64,000 bases of DNA from Pieris napi (taxonomy: Eukaryota > Arthropoda > Insecta > Lepidoptera > Pieridae), in assembly GCF_905475465.1 (NCBI RefSeq), contig NC_062241.1, positions 9,424,001 to 9,488,000 of the forward strand, given 5' to 3'. Below, piece after piece: positions 33,662 to 47,800 of the stretch. Each line of letters opens with the position of its first letter. Within the stretch, counting starts at the first letter, position 1. The notes below the pieces were generated by a model. That model saw nothing but the letters and a program-made list of their open reading frames with translations, was not told the origin of the DNA and made no database searches. Both the position numbers and the translations under genes were made by a program.

Positions 33662-34360
33662 CTAGGCGATCACAAGGTCTCCGAATGCCGACGACAAGCG
33701 GTTGAATACCGGGAGTCGCTCTTCCTCAGGGTCCGGGGACTGGGCACGACGGAACGCAAATGCCGTTGCTGGCGGAGACATGGCTGGGGGTGACTGAGGA
33801 GTCAACGGAGACTGCGGTGCCAGCGGAGAGTGAGGGGATCTGGGAGAGCGAGATCCGTCACTCATGTAAGACGCAAGCGAGCCCCCAGAAGACAGCGACG
33901 CTACAGATCCACCAGATGATGAAGATTCCCGGGGCCTTGCCTCGTCAGCATTGTGGACGAAGTGGCATCGTGGACCATAAGGACAGAATCCTACAGAGTG
34001 GAAGGTACGGCACAGCTCGGTCTTGTATTTAGGGTGGCGTTGAAGATTGCGGAGCTCACGGATCCCGTGCGCGAATTGACATTTGTCTCCATATTTGCAC
34101 ACACCGGCTTCCTCGAAGGGTCGGCAAAGTTCCGTCTTGTATCTGCTGGTGGCCGGAGGCGGAGGAGCTGGGTCACTAGTAGTACGCTCCAGGCGGCGGT
34201 GGCCAAGACTGTTCAGAATGCCGACGAGGGTTCTTTGGGCTGGAACAGATGCAGCCCGCGCGAGAGCTGGATGTTGCTCCCAGTTAACGCTGCCGGTGAC
34301 AGTTGTAGCACCAACTGGCCCTAGCGCGCTGTTCATAGTCTGCACTGGTCGAGACTGGTT
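33662..34360 (-). CDS. Tis11: Tis11/ZFP36-type CCCH zinc-finger mRNA-decay factor, final coding exon
   Basis: Cytoplasmic/nuclear RNA-binding protein family that binds AU-rich 3'UTRs and recruits the CCR4-NOT deadenylase. This exon (232 of 273 residues) follows acceptor TTTCAG and holds both fingers: YKTELCRPFEE, then C-x8-C-x5-C-x3-H with Cys120 to His139, and YKTELCRTFHS with Cys158 to His177. An 18-residue linker of canonical form separates them. Upstream, RRLERTTSDP resembles the R-x-x-S 14-3-3/kinase site of mammalian members. Downstream is a Ser-rich stretch, then Ser-Pro repeats (about 212-250). The tail (about 256-264) holds RLPVFNRLS, matching the CNOT1-binding motif. It is much more GC-rich than its surroundings. 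Antisense open frames here are shadows. Earlier exons lie at 41866, 48551 and 61128. Confidence 0.97.
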   Translation of the reverse strand, partial: NQSRPVQTMNSALGPVGATTVTGSVNWEQHPALARAASVPAQRTLVGILNSLGHRRLERTTSDPAPPPPATSRYKTELCRPFEEAGVCKYGDKCQFAHGIRELRNLQRHPKYKTELCRTFHSVGFCPYGPRCHFVHNADEARPRESSSSGGSVASLSSGGSLASYMSDGSRSPRSPHSPLAPQSPLTPQSPPAMSPPATAFAFRRAQSPDPEEERLPVFNRLSSAFGDLVIA

Positions 34361-37300
34361 CTGAAACGAGAAACATTACTTTTAGAAAATTACACTTTAT
34401 TTTTCCTGTACTTTAATAGTATAAGATAAACTAATAACTTTAAAAAAAAACAATAAATATATTTAAACTTAAAACAAGCCTTCACATGGTATTTATAAAT
34501 ACAGCAGTTAACAAGCCTTTCATTATTTATTCAAAATAAAGATACTTGTGAAAAAATACTAAACCATATATAAAATGAAATTTCTACAAGTTAAATAAAA
34601 GAAAAAGTTTCTAAAGATTTTCGCCAAAAAAACCTATACAATCTACGAAGGGTCCGATACCTGCTAGTGAACAAAAAAGATCCCTAAGCATTGATTTCAT
34701 CTACCTGCTATTCGTTGGGTTGCCTCGAAATAGTTAATATTTCCAATTAACAAAACCTAACTGGCACATTACAACCCTGGGGTGAACCGAATTTTAATGG
34801 CTACAACCAGATTTTACACGTCCGGTCTCCTGTTGTGAATTATTTATTTGTTTCAAAATGGTTTCTATAAATAGCTGTTTCTTATTCTAGTGGAGTTTAA
34901 AAATGCTAATGTCTTTTGTTTCTTAGGATCGTCGAACTTGGCTATCACCATAACAATGCTCAGGAGGCGCACAGGCACAAATGTTCTGTTTCAGGTTATC
35001 GTCTTTCTCGTCAATAGATATTATTCACTAAAACTCACTGTTATTTCCTTGGGTTGGCAAGGGACAGTAATTAGTTAACGTCAGGGGTCATTTTGTTTCG
35101 TTTTTTGTTTACTGCTTCCTATTAACGATAAAGTACCTTCTTATAACAACGTCGCTCGTATTATACATTAATACATGATACTTCGCATCTCGTATGCGGC
35201 CTCAATCGATGTGAATAACACATTGTATATTCCAGTCGCTTATGCTCCGTCCGGGAGTCGTAAACACGAAAACACTTGAGTTTTGATGCCTAGTATACAG
35301 CAAAGACTACATTATGTTTAACTTAAAATATGATTGACTACACTGGCCATTATATTATGTCAATAAAGAAAAAAAATAGTTTTAGTTTTAAGACAATAGT
35401 TTATTATAACGATAGAATGTTTAGTGTTTTTTGTAAAACGTGCGCATTAAAAGCACAAAGGTTAAAGTTACGGTCACCAGGTGTCGAAGGAAAACGTTGA
35501 CTAAAGTGTAATTAAAGGTTTATCAGAGCGGAACATTGGCTAAACGCTTTCCATCGGACGTTGCGAACCATGCTCTAGGGAAAATTGTAATCACTGTCGG
35601 TTTCGAATTTACTGTGTTGTCACTAAGGGCAATCGAAATTATAAAAATTTGACAAAACGACATAAAACCTAGAGGAATATGTACCTTAACTGATACTAAA
35701 AGGATGAAGTGAGAATTAAGAATAAAGTCGCGTGTTCTTAACAATATTATCAGGAAGCTTCCAGCTTGGGAGGTGTTCATATTTGGTGGCCAAAAACTTG
35801 TGTTGTCGATAAGTACCATTTCCAAGAAATCCGTTTTTCGTAGCACGGGCTATGGTCGTGTGTCGTGTTAATTAGCGTCGACAGAGTGGACGTGCTTGTT
35901 TGTTCGTAGTTAACAGCGTGTTGCACAAACCACCGACAAGAGTTCATTGTACAATACAAGTTTCAACGATGATGAAGATTGATGTATCTGAATTCTATCA
36001 AATAATTATGCGGCTATGTCATTTACAACAAGCAAAATTTATAGAATTATAGTAAGAATTATTAACGTTAATACGACTCGAATTAAGTGCGATTATCCTT
36101 TAACTAATTGTAATTCATTGAAGCGTTTTTTACATGAGTTTTAGCCTTGTATATTCGTAGAATGAAAATAAACTATAGATAAAAAGGGCAATGACTCTCT
36201 TGTCATAAAGGTGATTTTATATCGATAAATGTAATCTCACATCAAATTATTGTTTACTTACATAGTTGATTTAGTTAATTACATATTTACAATTATAAAA
36301 TTGACTAGTGTTATCGTTGTCTAGACAAACTGCTAAGAATAGTTAACGAAATTAGTTCGACTGGCAAAGAAACTTCCCATAGTATTGGAAGGTACTATTC
36401 CTTAGACGTTCAAAAGCGTTTAGTATAAAAGACCTATCACTAATGTTAATATTTAAATATCCCCACAAACACTAGGATCTCAAATAAGTCGAACAAACCG
36501 GTAAAACGGCTCCAAATCGGTAACTTAACAAAAAACTTAAGTTTCCTCTTTCCGTACATTACTGACTCGCATTTAAATTAACACGTGCTGTAATGACCTT
36601 GGACGTAAATTAGTATTTATAATACTTAAAGTATTTATTTTCAATAAATCAAATTTACCTATATGTAAAATAATTATAGTAATAAATTCAAAGATTTAGG
36701 GAAATAATTTTTATTCCTACAAAACAATACCTAGAAACTTAAGAACTAAAATTCTGACTGAAATACATAGATTTTTGAAATTTTTTGCACACAGGCGGTC
36801 GGAATAGATCTATGTGGATGGTGCAAGAGACATAAGTGGAATCATGTAGGATCCTCACTGCATTCGTCAAAAGTGACATTATCAATACGGAAAAATATAA
36901 TTTCTTTGGTCACTGACCTATGGCTAAAATAACCATGACAGAGTGTTTACACGTGCAATCAGCAAAATTTACACCTCGCGAATCTTGCGCAGATACCTAA
37001 ATATATTCTGTCAGATAACCTAGAGGGCAACGGCATCACACAAAGAACTAAAACCAGGTTACTGGTTTTCAGCATGTAAATAAGTATTTTAACAATTCAA
37101 ATGTCTGAAGATTTAAACCTAACCCAGATTTGCAACAAAGAGTAAATTTTCGAACAACAATTAAAGTTATCGGTTTAGATATCTTTTTAAATGTAAAGTA
37201 GTGTCGTTTCTCTTTAAAGAATATCTGTCTAATACATTGAATATTATGTCTAGTATGTTCTATGTATTTGTCAATTATATATATGCCTGAAAAATGTGAA

Positions 37301-38099
37301 CTTACGATAAATACAGTTAATGTTAACGACTGTTACATTATTAGACGCATGTGTCTGATTTCCTGCAACATAATACATTGCTTGATCTCATCTCGTGACA
37401 ATTGATATAACAAACGAGAAGCTCATTGCTTAATTGAACGCTAATTGGTTTTAATCAAATGCGTTCTATATTTAAATGAACTTTTAACGATATAAAGCAC
37501 TAATAAATGCAATTATTCTTAACTAATCACCGAGTCTAGACTATAGATTACGTACTGGATAACTTTGCAAGACTATCAAATAATGTTATATGATTAAAAG
37601 TATATGTAGAATATTGGTGCTATATGTAGATTGTTAGTAAAACACAAACAAAAAAATGTACCAGTACTCCATTTCTCCAGACTCAAGACGAGGGTCTTGA
37701 TTCGATTTGAACCACGTTTATTGGATGATTGCGCGAAAATAGCAGCAAGTGTCCCCTCGGCACGACAAACAGCCTCCAATAATCGCAATATTAACCTTTC
37801 AACGCCTCACCCATATGTTTAACATACGAACAAAAACACAAAGGGGCAATTCACTGTTCTGAAGTATACACATCTTGTGCTAAGTGTATACTTACTCTTA
37901 ATAATAGGTCTAATAATAATTATAACCAGGAAACGATGACAGAAAATATTTAATATAGCATGAGATTGGTATTACTTTAGTTGTCATGATTTTCATTGGT
38001 TTTAAATTTTTAGGCAAGGAATAATAGAGAGAGCAATTTGTTTATATAAGTAAAGTGTTATCACAGGTCATATGGGTCTAATAAAGAAAAAGAGGTCAG

Positions 38100-38280
38100 A
38101 TCAAGAATCAGAGTTGAGACTTAGCGCAAAAGTTTTATCCTCAACGAAGTTATAGGGGGCCGAAGATGGCCTGTACTGTTTCGAGATAAGGAGTAGAAAA
38201 ATTAATTGGAACAAAACCGGGATTTGAATGCACCACCTCCGGATTGAGTCACATACCACTAGGCTATCACTGCTCTTAAT
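38100..38280 (-). mobile_element. tRNA-derived SINE, family 3
   Basis: On the minus strand it begins AAGAGCAGTGATAGCCTAGT with A-box-like TAGCCTAGTGG, then a B-box-like GCATTCAAATCCCGG about 35 nt later. Body and head differ from families 1 and 2. No obvious target duplication and no intact cloverleaf, so it is a SINE relic rather than a tRNA gene. Confidence 0.65.
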
Positions 38281-38789
38281 TATGCCATAACTCAATGGTG
38301 TACTTTAAATATATAATACAGTCGAGATAAATGACTTCTCATTTTACTTAGTAATACTCATAACGGTTGAATTAAGACGAAAACGTCTACATTTGCATAT
38401 AAGGGCAGTTAGAGTCTTACTCGGTCCACACATTGTCTGTTTATCTATTGTTAAACTTTACGATGCATATAATATTGTAATACGCGTAATTAATATTGAT
38501 ATAGCACTTTGAGTCTTGGTTGTTTTGAAACAAAAACAAAGAACTATGAATCAGTCTGTGTCAGAGTGTTATAAGCGACTGATGTCTGTTATATGACGCA
38601 TTAAGAACCGGTCCTGTTTAACAGTATGTGTATACTGCATGCGCTTGTTTGCGTGGATTGCAGGCACTTCGAATTTAAAAGATTGCCTTAAACCAATACC
38701 TGGATGAAGAGAGGTGGTTGGTTTACTCACCCTACCGTAGCCATACTCGCAATAAAATGATTAAACATTCAATGGCTACTTTTTTTTCT

Positions 38790-39015
38790 ATAGAACGGGG
38801 GGCAAACGGGCAGGAGGCTCATCTGATGTTAAGTGATACCGCCGCTCATGGACACTCTCAATGCCAGAGGGCTCGCGAGTGCGTTGCCGGCCTTTTAAGA
38901 ATTGGTACGCTCTTTTCTTGAAGGACCCTAAGTCGAATTGGTTCGGAAATTAGTGGGCAGCTGATTCCACAAAGTGGTGGTGCGCGGCTCAAACTGCCTT
39001 GAAAAAAACTTTTCG
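38790..39015 (+). repeat. Dispersed repeat H, copy 2
   Basis: Contains ACGGGCAGGAGGCTCATCTG, GTTGCCGGCCTTTTAAGAAT and AGCTGATTCCACAAAGTGGT, shared in part with 3030-3235. Typical of a short retroposed family in Lepidoptera. No coding capacity. Confidence 0.7.
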
Positions 39016-41865
39016 CTTACAACGAATATTTAAAAATTATACAAACATTTATTATGCATTTCATTTATAGTGACATCATATGTCTCCCGCAAAGATTAGA
39101 TATAGAAAAACTTAATTAGAACGAACACTTGCACAGCTTCGGATGAGGAAACTGAAGTTAAATTTAATGTCATAATCCTAATTACTATGTATGTGGTCTA
39201 TAAAACTAATTTATTCATAATGGAAAACAAGTGTCGCATATTTAAATTACACATGTCTGTTATTATTATCACTTATCTAGATCATTTAGAATAATCGGGC
39301 GAACAAAGGACAATTATAATTCCACCAGACCGAAAGCTTCCCGCGTCTAGTTATTTAAGTAAATAATTCCTTTGAAGCAACAAAAAGTTTATTTAAAGAA
39401 AAATCGTCTAAAATCTTAACGGTCTCAATGTTCAGTTTATATATTACGATAAAGACGAATAATGAGTGAGTAATCTCTCCACTAACCCCTTTTTTAAGTC
39501 AGAAGAGTGGATATAAAATTTAATTAAATAGATAACTATGACTAAATTGTATATGCGTTGCTTCGTGCGTTAGATGAGTAACCGGACGCGAGAAGACCGG
39601 TCACGCATGTCGATGGGCAGTACACTGATTGCAATGCAACGCGCTGGCTATGGTAAAAATACCATTTATTTGAATACATTTAGAATAATTTCTGGTTATT
39701 ATTCGAAACAATACATTGAGATATTTGCCGTCTACAGGATATCACGTAGACGATGTTTCGAGAATCGTTAAAACGACCGTGCTTAGTTCGTTGACATAAA
39801 CAATGATAGCCTGTTGACTGTTGTGATATCGAAGGCCGCGGCGACAGTCTCCCTTGTTGACTCCACCAATTGAAAACGAGCGAAAGATCAAAATATCCTA
39901 TTCTTGTCACAAAACCAGTGGGTTTTCCCTGCCTTAGTTAGGTTAGTACAGTAACATTAGCTGCATAGTATGACTACTGCATCGTAAGCTTTTGTGGCTT
40001 CTAAAACTAGTTTACACCGCATTTAAATCTATCGTATTCGAATACAAACCCCATATACAATTCGGATCTCACAGAAACAGTATAAATTTAACTTTTTATA
40101 GCCAGGAATTTTCCTAAATTGACTACCACTGTTTTTATGTAAAATATCACATATATAATATATAACACGGGTTCTACGACTTGGCGTTTTTTCAAGTTTA
40201 CAGCGCCATAAACCAGAGCGTGGTGGCCGTAAAGCAAATGTCAACAAAGGGTCATGCGTGTTTACCCTTCGTTCAAAGCAGAGGAAGTAACCTGGGCCGC
40301 TTTTAGCACCTCCTTATTTATAGATGCAAGTCTCGGCGATTTGCAGAATATAACGAACCAACTTGTATTGAGAAATGGTTTTTTCTACTAACTGAAAATA
40401 TCTAATGTGTATGCTGTAGTACCTAATTTCCTATATCTAAATATCTTTCTGGAGGAGGCCTATACTTCTGCCGTAGAATAAAGACCCGACCAATACTGAA
40501 CATATTTACTGTGGTTACATTGAATTCTTTTCAGTCAATGTTTTTGGAACATTTAGTTCATAATAATCTCAAGAACGCGACTTGGTTTAGGAAAGTATAG
40601 TAAAGCTTTCTTCTCAAAACTGACTCTATAAAAATTCTCGAAGTCTCGATTTTACTATTACCTAAGTACTACATTTATCAATTTAGTAACAGCTAATAGT
40701 TATTTCTAAGATATCTTATATTAAATAAATTTCTTGTTACGGCATTTAAGCTATAATGCTGTAATACTAGAGGTATCTAATCCGAGACTAAATGATAAAG
40801 TATGAATAACAGTCATTAGTGCCGACTGTCGATCATTAGGGCCCTTGCGTCAATCATACAATTCCTTTGTCCGCGCAAATTTTATTCTTACATCACACAC
40901 TTTCCCCAAATGTGACTCATGGATATAAACAATGGAAAATCATTTTCAATTGTGTTAGTAAATTTGGCTTAGAAAGTTATCAAAACGCTTTAAAACCGCA
41001 GTGGTGCTATACATGTATACAGTTTATATAAGTAAATGAGTTTATAATGACATTAAACAAAATGCACTTATACAGGGACTACCAATCCATAGCATACCAG
41101 TTAACAAGTGTTGGCTGTATGCCAAACGTCGGGACATTTATAATTTAAACTCAACTTAGGTAGTTAAGAATATTAAACGCGTTTCACTTCAGTGTATTTT
41201 CTTTAGTGATAGTCAGGTTAATTAAAGATATATTAAGATTAAATAAGACAATAATAAAATAAGATTAACAAATATGTACTTTATTATAATTGTACTGGAC
41301 TGTATCAAAACAAAGATATTTTGTAAATTTATATGTAGAGAGAGTTTATTTACAAATTGCATTTTGATTTATGAAATGACAAAAATGTGTTACGCATTGG
41401 GGTTTACGGGATTTTATCTTTCGTCAGGCGTTGCTTTGATAAAGATTAACATAGTGTAAGAAATAAAGGTTCTTATAAAGGGCGACAAAGAAATCCGAGG
41501 CTTTTCAGAGTGTATTTGTTTAGACTGTCAACGTAGATAGGAGCAAGTAAGCATGACGCATGTTAAATACTTGAAACATAAACACCTAGTCAGACAAGCG
41601 AACACTGTTTGCAAGTGCATCGACTTTGCAAGGCCAATGTTACCAACAAGGTTATCATAGCTTTCGGCTATTTTTATTTGGTAACGCGTCGTTATTACGC
41701 GTAACAAATTTATATTAAACTGCGACCAGACGCCAACCTCATTTTAATGGAAACTTGAATTTCGAACCTTCTTCATTAATATAACATTTGTGTTCCAAAA
41801 TTGTTTTTAAATGTGTCAATTATCAATATGTAGTTGACATTGACAATTTCCCTATTTTGACTTAC

Positions 41866-41898
41866 AGTGAAACCGCCATCATAAAAATCGGGCCTCAC
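41866..41898 (-). CDS. Tis11: Tis11 coding exon 3 (33-nt microexon)
   Basis: Eleven in-frame codons, VRPDFYDGGFT, between acceptor TTTATTTTCAG and donor GTAAGT, phase 0 at both ends. Joined to the last exon it gives GGFT-NQSRPVQTMNS with no frame change. The strong splice sites on such a short piece, and the preserved frame, support it. Skipping it would leave the frame intact, so it may be optional. Confidence 0.8.
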
Positions 41899-44800
41899 CT
41901 GAAAATAAAGAAAACATAAATTAATACGAGAATAATTTATCAAGTATTTATCTACACAGACATTTACATTCTAGGAAAAAATAACTGGTTTATTATGTGT
42001 TATTAGTTATATCGTTAACAAGGAAAATACCGTACATTTATTAAAACATAAATTTAATAACACGATCATGTAACAAGCGTCTTCGTAATTCTTTTAGAAA
42101 ACATCAAAACTTGGAATTATTTGAAAAATAGAGAAATTATCTTCTATTAGTGCATTAGACATTAGTTTGTCTAATGTCATGTTATGACAGATTAATAATA
42201 ACATATATCCAATCCAATTAGTTAACGACTAAATATAAAGAGTAACGCAGTAAGTTTTGTATCACCCGTTTGTATCTAGCAATAACTAAAAACAATTCAA
42301 GTAAAATATCTTTGCGATAACTGCTAACGCTTATTCAATTCTGATTACTGCTAGCAGACTGTTTCTGATATTACAATATATGTTTCCATACATTCAATGT
42401 TATTAGTAACAAAAATCTGTTCAATCCAAGCAAGTAGTAAACTCAACCGGTCTATAACGAAAGCGATAACTTCCTAAGAAAGTAAAACTGATCGCCTTGG
42501 CCGGAACATGACCAAGCAATTAATTTACCCAGAACAAAGCAGATCATTAAGTAAGCTAAATAAAATACTTAACAGAGTAAAACGCGTATAATTCATCATA
42601 ACAAGCTAGGAATTAAGATTTATTCAAGTACCAACAACAATTTAACATTAAGTGATTCGAGGATTTAGATAAAAAGTTTGACATTTGCATATATGGAATT
42701 AATGAATATCATACTGTTTAAGATTTATTCTAAAATATACATACATAGTAGATTTATAGAAACCGAGTCGTATTAATAGAAATCCTATAACCCGTATCGA
42801 CTGGAGTTTTTAGTACCGTATTTGAAGGAAATAAACTATTACGAGTAAGTGACATCAAATGGATAAAAAACTAATTCTAATAATAAAATCTAGTTTTTAT
42901 ATTAATATTATATGATCAAAAGACAATTAAAATTAAGAGGTCAATTGCAAAAAAGATATATAGCAGTATATGAAATAACGACATTAGTAACTGAATTGAA
43001 TATAAACTGTTTATTACGTGTTTCTTTTCCTAGTATTGGATTACGCTGATATTCATTTAAGAGACAATTACTTACGTCAATCAGTTCAATGCAATAAGTT
43101 GCATTTCTAATAAATAATGTAAACAGAATTAAGGTTCTTTCAAATATTATTTAAAGCAAACACGCGGAAATTATTCTAAAAGCAATATATTTCGAATTAA
43201 AATATAGCAAACATGAGATAACATTTGAAAATAAAAATTTATTGTTATTGCAGTCTGGTACTGTAACATTACGATAATATTTTGTAGATACAATAGGAAA
43301 TGCTTTTAAAAGCGATATGATACTATTTACGCTATTTTAAATAAAATACAGATGGAAATTAATTTTTAACAAATAACTTTATAGCCATAAAACCGCCCGT
43401 TGCCCTTCAATTTTTAGGTAAATGTACAGGATTCGTAATTCAACGAATAGTCACATAAAATATACCTTTAAAAGTACCTTTCCCATATCTATATAGTGAC
43501 ATAATAGATAGTTTTGAAGAGAAACAAGAATATGTCAACAAAATTTACAACTTAGATTTACTTACTATGTTATTACTTCACCGTCTGCTTATTACTTAGG
43601 TCATAAAGAAGGCTGGAAAACAACATCGCGTTAACAGATAATTGTGTATACCAGAGTCTAAGCAATGCTAGGACAATATTGAATATTCAATATATGCCTT
43701 GCTATATAGCCATTACGACACTGCAAGACGGGTGTCACGACCTCAGCGCATACGACGTGCAATGCAACCGAGCGAACACTAATTAAATATGATGAGGTTT
43801 GCTTAGTAAAGTAAAAACAGTGTTATTTATCACCAGTAAATGCCTTTTAAATGTTTTAACGAAAAAATTTGTAGTATTTGTGTGGTTTTTCTATATAAAT
43901 TCTTGTAATGTTTGAAATCGAATTCAGAATTATTATGACTACATTATTTATTTCTGTCAGCATTTTTAAATTTAACTAAAAGTATTATTATATATCTCAT
44001 GATATATATACAAACACTATAATAAATTACAATTTAAGCTAGCCGATTGTCTTTTGTTTAGTTGAATAAATCGGAGAAAAAGCAACAACGAAAGACTAAA
44101 CCACCCAAAGATCACAATTAAACGCTATTTTTATCCTAATTCCACGTACAGAAAGTATACACCGGCTAGTAGACTATAGTTTTAAATGACTGTTAGTGAC
44201 GGTTGAAGTCGAACTCTGCGCTTGATCAACGAAGCAATCGCGGCCACTTGTGCTAATGAAACACTTCAATTGAATTGGGGACATTAATTCAGCGAGCGTA
44301 TCTACTGTTTACATTGATCACATATAGAATAACAAGTAGGTACTGTAAATCTACTATTGTCCAATTGTAAAATAGCAGTCTTAAAATACAACAATTACGA
44401 TCAAACGCAATCCAGAAGCACCGCACATAAGAAAACGTATATTGCGTTTAAGATCCTACCATCAAAAACATTAAGATTAAATTAGATGAGGAATCTAAAC
44501 ATTGTTGTATATTAATTTTTTTTTATAAACCGTCGATAAAACTTCAAAATAGAAATTGTGCAGTAATTGTGACAATGACTTTCATAAGCCCCTGTCAGCG
44601 ATTTCAATTACCATTTCCGCTCCGAATAAATACAATATTCTTTAGCCTCAATAATGACTCACAGTCTTATGATCATTGTTGTACAAATACCCTACATATT
44701 AAAGAAATCTTTGACAAGACAATTTCACAAAGACTTCTGACAGAAAAATAGTAAATTCTACTTTACAGTACAAAAATGCGACTAAGGTATGAGAGAGATG

Positions 44801-47800
44801 CATCTAAAGTCACAATGCACAGAAATCACTACGACGGCCCTTGGCCCAATCGTTTCAGTTTGGATCTGTAAAACTCTTGCTAGTCCAGCCATTGTAGTTT
44901 TAGGCTGTCATTGTTTTGTCTACGGTAAAGGTTTACCTTCTATGAACCGGTATTAATTTGTTCGGCTATATGTAAATAATAGTTTCATTAGGGATATGCT
45001 AATTCGCTATTGCAGCACAGGTTAATTATGTAAGCAAACTTGGCATCAAGGCCGCAAGTGTTAGAAACGATGAATTAAACTAAGCAATTGAACTGTATGT
45101 CCAATAAAATGTGCAATATTTTTTCCTGATGCATACATCAACTTGTGGTCAAATAATATTTAGAAACTTTTAGCCTGAATTTCGTCACCATCACATTTTT
45201 AAAACACACAACAACATAGCTATGATATCGCTAGATTATTTATACTATGTTATTAAGGTATGTTAATAACGCATCTCTTCGTACTTGAGACTTTCATATT
45301 AGTGAAACCAAATCTTTTATCGACACGTCCTGATAAAAGAATAAAATATTGAATCGATCGATAAATATAAGGAGTATTAATTTTAACATAACTTTAATAT
45401 TATTAATAGAGGACACACTCGAATATCAATGGCTTATAATATTTCAACAACAGGCCCGCTGTGCAGTGATCAATATGACATTGTGAAAACCACGCGGTGA
45501 TTCTATGGAACCAATCAAATATATCTGTAGTATTTATTGGCCGAGTTATTCTTTCCTTTTTGTTGGCAGTTCGTGTAAAAGTTAAGTTAAGGTTTGTTAT
45601 GCTCAAAGAGCTGACATCTAATAAAGTTTGACCACACAAATAGGTTATCCAATTTGCTTATTGTATATTACATGCCTTACAGAAACAAAAGATAGCATAA
45701 GACCAAGTAACTAAAAAAATAAGTAAATTATAGATCTTTGTATCTTCTACATTCCATGTGTTCCATACGTTTCTGATTATGAGCCACCCCGTTCATAATT
45801 TTTCACGAATATTTACGGATCTACGGTACAGTTGAGGCGTGATGCACGCGACAGCGACTCTTGCGCACGATGTTGCAATCACATTGCATTGTCACGCGAG
45901 CTGCATAGCTTCCATACAGATGTAATTCATGTCTGAATCGAATCTTGACAAACGTATATGGCTAATTCAACATTCTAATTAAGCAGACATAGGCTGATCT
46001 TTTGTGATTGCGCGGCGATTGGCCTACGCGGCGCCACATAGGCGTTTGGCCAGTTTAATAAATAATTAGTTACTTAATGTGTAGTATTACGTAGAACTTT
46101 CGCAACATTCGAAATGGGACTCGTTAGATAACGACATCAAAGCAATGCAGTTTTTAAAATTTTATTGCGTACGTCCCGGAAACTTAAATCCGAAGGTCGA
46201 TAGGCGGCCTTGCCGCCGGCTGTGCCACTTTCACTGGTCCCACGTGCTTTTGTGAAACAATGCTTGGTCCATGCGCATAATTACGTCGGAAGGCCTATCC
46301 CAAGCCCATAATAATAGCCGCGACCTCTGTATAGTGTCCAAATCAACCGAGAAGCACTGATAGGTACAACTACGAAATCAACGAATAACAATACTAGGTC
46401 TGGTCTAGTATATGTTTAAAATACGTTGGCAGTAATACGATTGTGTCTTATATGCATTGTTTTCAAAACCTTGGTTTCGGCTTATGATCACGGATTGTCT
46501 GAAGGTAATAAGGTAACCGAAAACATTTCATGTACCCATTTTCATAGATATCAGTAATAACTCCACTACTACAAGAACGTACGCCCGTCACAAGCATAAA
46601 GTAATAATAGCCTAACATAATAACATTTCTATTGTGGTATAAAGATTCACAGTTCCTCACAGCTTTATTAAATGTAGGTCTGTCGGTCACAATTAGATTT
46701 TGACGCTGCATGTCATAATGAGGGAAATCGAAGGTAGAGGGGATTGCAAGTATTGCATTGAGGTAACGCGTTGTGCAACGTTGTTTTCACAACTACACTG
46801 AAATACTGGATTAGCAACATTGACCAGGCCGCGAACGTGCCCACGCTTTAATATTTCCTAGCCAGCAATTGCATATTTGGAGATTTGTTTGGCAGAAACG
46901 TCAAACAAGAAGAACACAGCGGTTTCGCAACAATCGGAATTCACTCATAGTCCTAAGATTAATACAAATAGAAAACTTGGCAAAAGTTGTTGAATAAACG
47001 CAAATATAAACACTTAAATATAAGTGTATTGAAGAAATCCAGACCCGTTTTAAAAGGACCTCTATGGTATGCTTCATCTGATGTGTAAAAAATCAAAGAA
47101 TCTTACCCTTGAAAAAAATTGCCTCACGTACCAATAATGACAGAACAATTTCATATGCATATCGAAATGATACAAATCATAAATTATTAATCAAATTGGA
47201 TAAATTATGAAAGCCTGCCAGTATATTTGAAATATTATTATCAATCAAGTAAGATATTGTTTGTAAAAACACAATTAATATAACAATTAAAGATCTAATG
47301 ACCCTCTTAGTTGCCACACCTCCGTGACGAAACATTTAATTTTAACTCAAAATTATACTAATTTATACCGAATAATACATTAAGAACCAATTGAGGGCAA
47401 ACCATATGTAATTAAATTACTACAAAAAATCTTATTAAATTAAATTAATTTATGTATTAAATAAAAAAAATAAACGTGAATATATATTCATAAAAATGGC
47501 AGCATTGATTGTTCTTGTTATTCTATTATGTTTATATCTCAAGACGGCGTCTGGTTTCTTCGTTTACGAATATAAACGGCGTCATTGCGACCCCAAAAAT
47601 TATTTTTAAAACTGCAATAGTATTATTTTAAGGGTCTGTGCCATTATTGTAACCCCACAGAGTTATTTTAGTTATAATAGCTTGGGCTGTGAACTATAGT
47701 TGGTTAATGTGACGTAGTCGTCAAGCGACTTGAGCGAGCGGCTTGACCTTCGAGCGAGGCGAATGGGCCCATCAACAAACGCTTCACCTATTTCATATAT

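Larger units (their letters stand above)
34361..41865 (-). other. Tis11 intron 3
   Basis: 7.5-kb intron. It holds a SINE-like element (38100-38280), a dispersed repeat (38790-39015) and otherwise unassigned AT-rich DNA. I found no nested gene. Confidence 0.6.

Noticed and set aside
33760..34364. Several plus- and minus-strand open frames of 70-120 codons over the Tis11 last exon
   Set aside because: They are shadows of the GC-rich Tis11 coding frame. Only the minus frame with two CCCH fingers has family support.
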